64,000 nucleotides of DNA from the NCBI GenBank assembly GCA_027605045.1, contig JAQFWX010000008.1, forward strand, positions 1,674,001-1,738,000. Direction: 5' to 3'. Under the pieces are notes generated by a model. That model ran no database searches and was not told the DNA's origin. It saw nothing but the letters and a program-made list of their open reading frames with translations. Numbering within the stretch: position 1 is the first letter of the stretch; each line of letters starts with the position of its first letter. The DNA comes from Phallus indusiatus. Taxonomy: Eukaryota > Basidiomycota > Agaricomycetes > Phallales > Phallaceae. Both the position numbers and the translations under genes were made by a program. Of this stretch, positions 56,198-64,000 are shown piece after piece.

Positions 56198-58527
56198 CTA
56201 GAGTCGAGACTTTCCCGACTCAGCACTAGGACCCTCGAACAACGCTCGTATATCTTCGGCAGCCTTCGCAATCTCCTGCACAAACTTAGCATTGGGCATT
56301 TCTTTACGCGATGTAACCGTAAATTGTAGGCGGTCTGTAACGCGGAATATTACAATTCGGTCGGATTGTTATGAAACAAAAAAATCTCACCATCATATCC
56401 AGTCATATAAGCAACGCCGAACCCATCAGGAACAACCTATCAAAAATTCATCAGATATTGACTAATTTTCCAATATTCAAGGAATCCAAGTTTACCTCTC
56501 CCCATCCGTACACTGGAAAATGTCTCGACCATATAGCAGACGTACTCAAAGTCCATCGGCTACCTCGCATGTACACAGGATCAGAGTAAATCTCAGGCAT
56601 AGTCTCATTTTCTTGTACAAGCTTCCTCAAACCTGAAAAAAAAACATCACAGAAGCTCAGCACAGCATGAAAAGAAAAGGATATATCACTTGCCTAATAA
56701 ATGTCTATCAATTCCCTGCGCCTTCCCAGCATCCCTAGCATCCCGAATATGCACTTCACAAGCCTGTTTCAACAACTGCTTCTTCGCTTCCGTCCCTACA
56801 TTCGAATCATCCATAGCCCTTACCCAGGCTTCACTTTCATTCGTAACCGTTCGAATCGTCTCGGTCCTGCCTTTCAAAAACCGCCTCGTCGTCGCAGCTT
56901 CATACGTGCCACCCGGCCTTTCAGGTCCTAAAAGCCGATAATACGCGAGCTGAATGATCATTTGCGCGCACGAGTCCGGGGATACCCCGTACGTTTTTAT
57001 GGCGGATTTTCCATATTGCGTGAGATGGTAGCCCAATAAGTGAGCTGAGATGAGGTCTTTGCCTGATGTCCGGGCGGTGAGAATGGCTTGTTCAGTTTTG
57101 GGCGTTACGTTCCAGTCAAGTGGCCGAGGTGGTTCGGGAATAGAGGAGACGGAAGCGGTGCCATGGTCAAAATTGTCGGATAACAAACCATCTAAAACTT
57201 CATCGCAGAACCTAACCATAGGTGTACCATCCATTACAGAATGTTCTCCCACGACACCAGCTTTATTATTGTCAAATACGACGAGATTAATTGGTTTATC
57301 AAACCTAAAAATCAAAAAAAAATGATGGTAATTGAAATAAAAGGCGGATAGAATTAAGTTTGGTTGTACCATCTATTTCCTAGCATATCGCCTTTCACAC
57401 CAGCGTGCCATAGAGCGCGTGAAAAGTCGACTGGGGTTTCGGGTTTTTCGGTATCGAGACTGATTACGAACGCTGCTGAGTGGATGTCGCGTATTATAGC
57501 TGCATTTTGCGGATCCTGTGCCAGGTCAGCATAATCCTTTGCCCATGTATCTCTATCTGCAGAGGTTAATGCCCCAACGCCAGGGTATTCTTTATCCGTA
57601 TTACGATATATATGTTCAAATTGTCTATACACCTGATATAAGTAAAAGGCTACATTTTTTCGATAAATGAATAAAATTACCGTTCTAGTTCTTCAGTGCT
57701 CAATATGGACCCTTTGGGAGCAATATCGATTTTCCAAGGCCGACCTCGTCTGAATACAACGATATGCCCGTCAGCTCCTGTATCTCCTTCCTTAGCATAG
57801 GTAATACTCCAGTCTAGTCCAGGTGCAGGTACACGACAGCAATCAAACATCCAACGCCAGGTATCCATGCACAGCACGCCTTCCCGTACAGCATCAGGTT
57901 TTACAGCGCCCTGCCTGAACTGCTTTCTAAAGAGCAATGCTGCTCTTGTTAGCGCCGCAGCGCGATGCACAGGATTTTGGGGATATTTCGGGGGATGATC
58001 ATCGAAGCCATCTAGTTTTTTTGCACAGCCGAGGCACTGCGTTTTAGCGAATTCGAAAGAGGGACTGTTTTATGAAACTTACAGTAATACGAAACGTAGA
58101 TCATAACGGAATCTCTGTATCCATTATAAGAGCCAGCATCCCACCACTCCTCAAGCCAATGTTCTCGTCCAGGTTCGTCGCGCCGCCTTTCTAGTCTACG
58201 CTGCAACTCCGGCCCAAACCCACTCGCGAACTGGTCGATCTTGCGCTCGGTGATCTTATATTCATCTTCACTCCACGCAATAGCCTTCAAAGAACGCTTC
58301 AACTTTGTCAAGGTCGATTCTAGTTGCGGAACAGGAAGACGTTCAAGCGTGGATTGGCCTTCAAAAGTGATCGTACCCTTCGGAGGAGCTGGTGCAAGGG
58401 TTTTCCAGTCCTTTGGGGGAATAATTGGGGCTGCAGCGGTGGTAGACATTGTCGAGATAGCTATGTACCTTGAGAAACGTTGAACGGATCTTAGAGGATG
58501 CTTTGAAAGATTCATTGGCGCACCCAT
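56198..58527 (-). CDS. Carnitine O-acetyltransferase
   Basis: Moves acetyl groups between CoA and carnitine so that they can cross organelle membranes. Start MGAPMNLSKHPLRSVQRFSR at 58527: a basic, Ser-rich, acid-free leader typical of mitochondrial import. A second Met (..AISTMSTTAAAPIIPPKDW) would remove it. The N-terminal carnitine-acyltransferase region LPVPQLESTLTKLKRSLKAI is followed by YVSYY and RAAALTRAALLFRKQF, MDTWRWMFDCCRVP and KGSILSTEELER. The catalytic His is in GVVGEHSVMDGTP (about 57230-57270); later motifs are IQLAYYRLLGPERPGGTYEA and RTETIRTVTNESEAWVRAMD. Near the end come FPVYGWGEV, VPDGFGVAYMTGYDD and the C-terminal SRL (stop 56198-56200), a peroxisomal PTS1. Dual mitochondrial/peroxisomal targeting, as known for Cat2-type enzymes, is inferred. 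Several short introns. Confidence 0.93.
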
Positions 58528-59290
58528 TCAAACTGGTTGTGAACAAAGCAACCTTTGCCGAAAACTTTTTAAATCACATGTTGATGACAAATGCCGGCGT
58601 TTCGGTTTAATTGCCGTAGTACTTCGTGAGATAGTCTAGCCTGAGCTAGCTAACGTCTCAACTGACAAATCAATGGATCCCTTTCATCGCATGTGAGGAT
58701 GTATATTATTTTCAAGAAGTATTGTCCTTAGCTTGTTTTTTTTTACAAAACTATAATGGCGGGATACTGATTAACCCAGATTATAGCATAAACAGATGGG
58801 AAATCCGACGGATCCAAGTACTTTCGCAAATTTCTACGCTACTTTAGACTTTTTCTTCGTTCACGAAGCCACCGCCACGTTGAGAGTTTTACAGACAATA
58901 GTTCAGGAACGACCAGAAGGCAGGCCCGAAAAAGAAAAAAAACTTCCAATTCCCCACGCTCCACGCTCCTTCAGCACTGCCTATCGTGGGCGCTACTATA
59001 TATCCTGCGCTATCCTTTCTCTCTCGTCTTTTTTAAAATTTCATGATTTCCACGATGTCAGAAGTCATGGCACAGCAACAAGGAATGCGTCCACGCGGCG
59101 TGACGTGCTAGATTAGCGGAGTGCTGAGTGAAGAAAAAACATCGCTTAAAAGCGACAGGTCTTCGAAAACAGCTTTTCACCTGCCTGTACACCACCCAGT
59201 TCGCATCCGACTATAAAATTAAGGGCACCCGTCAGCGGTCCACCCCCAAATCTCCAGTTCTTTCACCCCGACGACGACGACGACTCTACC
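58528..59290. promoter_or_regulatory. Divergent promoter region (carnitine acetyltransferase / membrane protein)
   Basis: 763 bases between divergent starts. TATAAAA at 59212-59218 lies 79 bases before the plus-strand ATG at 59291. No ORF supported (one at 58796-59116 lacks any feature). Confidence 0.45.
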
Positions 59291-60999
59291 ATGTTTCTCC
59301 AAAACTTCCATATCGATCTCGCCATTGTCCTTGCATTCTTGAAATTTGACTGGAGCGAGCAACTCGTTCTGGGAGGCAGAGGCATAGCAGGTCTATCATG
59401 GGCAATGATCAGCATCTCCGGCTCATTTTGGGCAATCCGTGCTTGTTTGGCGGCTGCGGCTCCAAGCTGGTTTCGCGAGCTCGCAGGAATCCGAAGTCTT
59501 GCTACCGATTCCGCTGTAGGCATGGAGTTGGATTTCGACCTCAAAGTGTGTAGAAAACTCCGAGTCAAAATGGGTGAAGCACTGGGTATCAGTGCTTGTA
59601 CTAGTCGGAGTTCTGGGGTAAATTCCTTCAAACTCACACCGACCCGAGCTCATCTTCTAAATCTAATTATAAAAAGGGGCATCAACCGATTTGGAAAGAC
59701 ATTTATGCCTTCGACAGTTTCACTGCCAGTTTCGTACGCTCTGTGTCAGAGAAGGAGGAGAAAGGGGCCGTTGTCCGAGTTTGTTCTGGTACAAAAGTAT
59801 CGAAGCCCAAGGCAAAATTGAGCGACTTCCAGAAGAACATGCTCTTCGCGTCGGGCTTCGTCAAGGTGGGAGAAGGTCTTCTGCTGTTTTTCCTGGGTGG
59901 CGATTTTGCCAGTCAAAGCATCCTTTTTCCAATGACGGCCTTCTATGTTGGTATGACAGTATATGTTGTAAACCAGTATAACCCTAATCGTGACACTCAC
60001 GATATTATTGCTGGTCGACCCCCTACATCCATATCTCCAGGCGGACCCTTTAAGATTGTCTTGGATATCAAAAAGCCAACGAAGCAGTCACTATCTTGGC
60101 GTATATTCTGGATAGTCGGCTCCGTTATCTCGCTAGGATTCTATGCACTGACCCTATACATTCTGTCTTCCCGACCAGCATGGACTACCCTGGGTTGGCT
60201 CGCATACTCACTAGTAGTCTACTATTACGGTTGCAACCTCATTTATACGAAAGGAGAAAGCGAATCAGCTGATTTAGATGATTTCACTCCGGATTTCACA
60301 AGTTACACATTACAAACCCTCCCTCATCAGTTCAAATCCAGGATTTTCAATCTTGTTCTCGCCACGTCGAAATACGAATCGCTTGTACATGTCCGACGCA
60401 CCGAATCGTATGCCGATGACTCTTTCTCAGAGGACCAAATTCGCTCAATGATTCAACTTCCTGAACTACTTCAATTTTACCCTGCAAAGGACTTGGTCAC
60501 CAAACAGGTCGATCAAAATTTCGTTCAGGTCGATATCGTAGGCATACTAGGCGACACATTACTAACGAGCACGGCGTGGATAACAGGATCGGAATATACA
60601 CCAACAGATCTTTATGACTGCTGCATCGTGCTTTTCAGGACTCCTGGATCAATCAGCAGCTCGATAAGCAAAATCCCATGCGTCCGCGTTCTCTCTTCGC
60701 CTATTGAATCAAAGGAAGGTCACATTCCACAGATCGTACCCAAAGGCGTGCCAAATCTTGGCTATGGCATCGAATGGGTATACTTTATCCCTTTCGACGA
60801 AAAATCCTATTTGGTTCTTCGGAGACCTGCACAGTTTAGCTGCAAAGGGCTGCACTACGCTCAGATTATGTCTAACGAGGAGATTACGAATATGCTTGTG
60901 GGGGGGACGTTGAATATTAGTCTGACCCATGTGGATCAGGTTAGGCAGACGGTTGAGTTGTCTCATTTGATGTATAAGAAGGTGGTGGAGTTGGCGTGA
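59291..60999 (+). CDS. Unrecognised fungal membrane protein
   Basis: Exon 1 from ATG 59291 (MFLQNFHIDLAIVLAFLKFD) ends ..TSRSSG. A GTAAAT...ATAAAAAG intron joins in phase to GHQPIWKDIYAFDSFTASFV and on to the stop at 60997-60999. The main body has hydrophobic segments near 59855-59980 (FVKVGEGLLLFFLGGDF; ILFPMTAFYVGMTVYVV) and 60095-60230 (IFWIVGSVISLGFYALTLYI; LGWLAYSLVVYYYG), then a soluble C-terminal domain of about 240 aa (for example SRIFNLVLATSKYESLVHVR; GLHYAQIMSNEEITNMLVGG). The N-terminal exon composition is unusual, and the antisense strand is also open there, so the start is less sure than the body. No family name recognised; about 530 aa in total. Confidence 0.6.
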
Positions 61000-63117
61000 C
61001 AGTAATTTGGTTGTTTTTTTGTTTCTTTTTTTCCCCATGATCTAGTCATCTGTAGCGAAATTTTTATTGTCGACATCGTCTACTACTCTCAGAGTTGGCA
61101 GAACTTCGGCGTCAATTGTTACATAACAAACTAACGTAATCCACGTGACTAATAAAACGCTTCGATATCCTCATCTCGGTCTTCTCCGAGCAACACCAGA
61201 ACTGCTAGGTTTTGCGACTACCCACTCATGTTTCGCCCCTTGAGTTATTCATCTGATGTTTTCTCGAAAGACCATGCAACGAGGTTTGTGTCCCGTGAAA
61301 TCCCGGATGATATGACATCTGTTTTCGGAGGTGCTGGTGGTGTTCGCCCTCCAACTGCAGTCGGAGACAAAGAAGACGGTCTATGACATGGCAAGATAGA
61401 GATGACTTTGGAGAAGTGCCTTTAGTGGTGGTGAGTTTGGTGGTACTGGCGCTTTTGGGGGTGAAAAGTGCAGGTGTAGCCTTAGGTGATGCAGGTGGAA
61501 CTAATGGTGGATCGCGGAGACAGCCTCCGAGTCAGGCTGGTACAGGTCCTCAGGGAAGATTTACCCAAAAAACATCAATAAAATGGGTAGATGACGGAGG
61601 AAGTGAGAGTGGTTCAAATATAACGATGGTCCATTTTAGGATGCAGAAAGTTCGAGTTAATTCTAACTTCAGAATAACGGTCCGGTCGGGATGTTGAATC
61701 CGTAGCCTTTCACTGTGCATTCCACATGCGTTTTTGACAAGTTCTTTGCAGGCTTCGTCAACACTGGCACTCGCAGGATCATGCTGCAAAAAGCATTTGT
61801 TCTGGGCAGATTTTGTTCCTGGACGCGCGCAATATCTGTGAAATTTTATTTTATCAAAGGGCAATTAGGGAAAGCGATGGTATACGGTTCCAGTCCCTGT
61901 GGATTTAGTGGATTTGACTCTTTCGGAGACTTCGGCGGTTCAGGTGACGGCGTCAGTGATGATTATTTCCACGAAGGTATCCACGAAAAAAGTGATCATT
62001 GCTGTGCAAATTTGTATGTCGATCCCGTGTACAGATCAACTCAGAAGCCGCTTACTAACTCTACAGCGCTGCAGTCGGCATCTCCAAAGTATAGGCTTGA
62101 TGGGTACTTCGAACTCGAAATGCTGTAAGTGCATTCAAGCATCAGACCAATAATGTCTGGTTTTGTTGATTCAATTCAGAATGAAGATTCTCTAGCTGCG
62201 CATCGGTCTTTTGCAAAACTGCTAAACATTAAAAATCTCGATATCCCGAGTTCCCTTTTGGAAGGTGTTTCATTTCGCGAAAAGCAAAGCCGTAGCATGA
62301 GACGCCTGCAGCCCAAAGAATTCTTGGTATGCGGAGAAAGACCAAATGCGAATTAATGACGTTGTGTTGTTTTACTTGTGTAGGAACAGCTTGGTCAGTG
62401 ACGTAGTGACTGTATTGTATTAATATTGACATCACCGCTCGCCTCGCTTCTCCCCTTTCACATAAGTACCTTTGGAGAATATTTCATTAGATTGGAATCA
62501 GTACACTTGAGGAATTTCGACCTATTGGTTTCTGAAGCTGGGACGACCAGATGTTCCAACACTAACGCCTGTAATCATGATGTGAACACTGTTGAAGACG
62601 CTCAAGAAGAAACGTGCATTATCCCGGAAATGACTGGTCACGGTGCTTAAGAAGACGAAGATTCCTTTGCGCCACTTCTGATCAACACGTAGCATATCTC
62701 CTTTGGTCCAAGTGTAATCAAACTTTTTTTTTGCAAACAAAGGTCAATTCAATTTTTTTGAGTCAAGTGATATTTGGGCTGCACTCATCATCTCCGTGTC
62801 TGATAATATGAATGGCTTTTCTGCCGGTTCGAGCAACACACCTCTTTTGTTGATGAAATGAAGTCTTGCTTCTCACATTAATTGTGCATTCTCCCCGTTA
62901 CTCCAAATAGGTTAAAAAGAACTTCGAGATTGATTTTAATGCAAGTCGGAAAGCTATTCACGAGTCATTGGTTTACGACCCGGGGAAGCCACTTAGAGTG
63001 TCGGTAATAGCCAGTTGTCGACAAGTTCACACTGGCCCCATTTTACGGCACAAATTCAATATAATTTGTCTCTAAATAAACAAACATTCACAACCAATCA
63101 TCAGGGGAACGTTCAGT

Positions 63118-63236
63118 TTGAAACAGCGTGAGTGGCTAAGGTGTTTAATCTTTCGGGGATCTGGAACTGATGAAACAATAGCTGTAGTATGCAGCTCAAA
63201 CCCCGCGAGGTTTTGTATCCAAAAAAAAAAGAAAAT
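63118..63236 (+). repeat. tRNA-like segment with A-rich tail (SINE-like)
   Basis: GTGAGTGGCTAAGGTGT near 63128 resembles a pol III box A (TGGCTAAGGTG). GCTCAAACCCC near 63197 resembles a degenerate box B about 65 bases later. A run AAAAAAAAAAAAGAAAA at 63220-63236 closes the unit. The arms do not fold into a good cloverleaf, so it is not an intact tRNA. A decayed tRNA-derived SINE is possible. Confidence 0.25.
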
Positions 63237-63255
63237 AATCAGCCAATTTTTTGTC

Positions 63256-63262
63256 TATAAAA
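63256..63262 (+). promoter_or_regulatory. TATA box of the hydrophobin gene
   Basis: TATAAAA (then GGAGG) 90 bases upstream of the hydrophobin ATG, the usual distance for strongly expressed fungal genes. Confidence 0.6.
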
Positions 63263-63345
63263 GGAGGTAAATTTTCAAACCTTTTCCCCAGTTCAAACCA
63301 CTCAGTCGAACTTCCTCTAGAGCTCTTTCATCTTCACCTTTCAAA

Positions 63346-63836
63346 ATGTTCTCCAAACTTTTTGTCCCAGTCCTCCTTGCTCTCTCTGTTGCAGCAGCCC
63401 CCCAGACAACCATCGTTGATCAATGCAACACTGGTGAGCCTGGATAGTGAGCTCGATTGATTTGTTTCATCTCATTTTCTCTTAGGCAGCGTTATGTGCT
63501 GCAACACCGTGCAGGATGCCAGCAACCCAGTCATTGGCAATCTTTTGGACCTGTTGGGTATCAACGCAGGAAATCTTTCCTCCAGCACCGGTCAAGTCGG
63601 TCTTGGCTGCACTGCAGTAGGCGTTGAGTAAGTGTGGCCTGCTGCCTGTATGTGAATTTGCTAGGAATCTAACATATCTGGCCAGTGGTTCTGCTGAAGG
63701 CGCGAGCTGTACCCAGGCCCCCGTTTGCTGTGATGGAGACAATTTCAATGGTTTTGTTAGTACATTCTTCTTATTCTCATTTTCATGCTAAATTCAACCA
63801 CAGATCAACTTGGGCTGCAACTCTATTAATGTTTGA
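63346..63836 (+). CDS. Class I hydrophobin
   Basis: Secreted amphipathic coat protein that self-assembles at air-water and cell-wall surfaces. Start MFSKLFVPVLLALSVAAAPQ at 63346: a signal peptide followed by a short N-terminus. Exon 2 gives GSVMCCNTVQDASNPVIGNL and QVGLGCTAVGV, exon 3 GGSAEGASCTQAPVCCDGDN and FNGF, and exon 4 INLGCNSINV with the stop at 63834-63836. All eight cysteines are present in the order C, CC, C, C, CC, C. The spacing, with a long CC-to-C loop containing LLDLLGI and the 'CC.GDNFNG..N.GC..I.V' end, is that of basidiomycete class I members. Three introns of about 50 bases (donors GTGAGC, GTAAGT, GTTAGT). About 110 aa, normal length. The open frame on the opposite strand is a shadow. 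Confidence 0.95.
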
Positions 63837-64000
63837 GTCTTACAATTGAGACGAAAAGTCTCTGGAAACCGGGGCTTTGTCCATAAGGATAAGATGGTCA
63901 GGATCGAGTACTAGGTTTTATAACTACCGTTTTTGTCGTCAAATGATTTATTGAAAATAAAAACCCAATTTGTGTGTATGCGTGCGTGAATCAATTTATT
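63837..64000. other. Hydrophobin 3' flank
   Basis: Likely 3' UTR, including AATAAAA-like GAAAATAAAAA near 63953-63963. No gene. Confidence 0.4.

Larger units (their letters stand above)
61000..63345. other. 2.3-kb stretch without a supported gene
   Basis: Several protein-like but broken stretches: plus-strand 61715-62128 (..CGFSGFDSFGDFGGSGDGVS..), 62153-62340 (NEDSLAAHRSFAKLLNIKNL), and on the minus strand 61550-61864 (DKIKFHRYCARPGTKSAQNK). They do not join with consistent phases on either strand. This may be a decayed gene or a gene whose introns I misread. A tRNA/SINE-like segment and the hydrophobin promoter lie at its right end. Confidence 0.35.

Noticed and set aside
59263..59637. Minus-strand ORF of 124 codons
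   Set aside because: Overlaps exon 1 of the membrane-protein gene; the plus strand has a TATA box, an ATG and an in-phase splice to the long downstream exon.
63128..63210. Functional tRNA gene
   Set aside because: Box A and B words are present, but no acceptor stem or T-arm pairing can be formed.
63482..63748. Minus-strand ORF of 88 codons
   Set aside because: Antisense to hydrophobin exons 2-3, whose eight cysteines and splice sites are clear.
1..64000. CRISPR arrays, rRNA genes or bacterial operons
   Set aside because: No regularly spaced direct repeats with unique spacers, no rRNA segments, and introns throughout show a fungal nuclear sequence.

Overview
The window reads as nuclear DNA of a mushroom-forming basidiomycete (Agaricomycetes). 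Genes are split by many short introns of about 45-70 bases with GT...AG ends. A class I hydrophobin, a DUF6533 membrane protein, fungal I9-type inhibitors, a basidiomycete-style NRPS and a Plavaka-like transposase all point the same way. No bacterial-type features, CRISPR arrays or rRNA genes are visible.

Layout. Positions 1-7,650 are a housekeeping block: a TFIP11/Ntr1-type splicing factor (minus strand, 3' end outside the window), a PB1 plus multi-ZZ zinc-finger protein (plus), and the PHF5A/Rds3 splicing factor (minus). A DUF6533 membrane protein follows (about 8,065-9,803, minus). From about 9.8 to 17.8 kb the DNA is gene-poor. It holds a tandem pair of I9-type protease-inhibitor genes, a probable beta-trefoil protein, small dispersed repeats and gene remnants. 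At 17,836-33,939 lies one very large NRPS gene: a half condensation domain, then four A-T-C modules ending in a C domain. Module 2 carries two single-base deletions, both in homopolymers. A small unknown gene and a small secreted cysteine protein follow.

Positions 37.4-48.1 kb are a nest of mobile DNA. Two divergent genes, a DUF6532-like gene (minus) and a Plavaka/CACTA-like transposase with an N-terminal zinc finger (plus), are each split by a copy of the same element of about 2.34 kb. The element has TG...CA ends and a perfect 4-bp target duplication at each site (CCGC and CCGG), and the copies lie in opposite orientations. Each carries two tandem ORFs that look like diverged paralogues, plus a TATA box near its outer end, as in a long LTR. 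This is the best candidate in the window for an undescribed system.

Positions 48.4-64.0 kb return to ordinary genes: a small zinc-ribbon-like protein, a Rom2-type Rho GEF (DEP-DH-PH-CNH), a carnitine acetyltransferase with both a mitochondrial-type N-terminus and a C-terminal SRL peroxisomal signal, an unknown membrane protein, a stretch with no supported gene, and a class I hydrophobin.

Exon structures were read by eye from splice consensus and protein continuity. Small boundary errors are likely in the many-intron genes.
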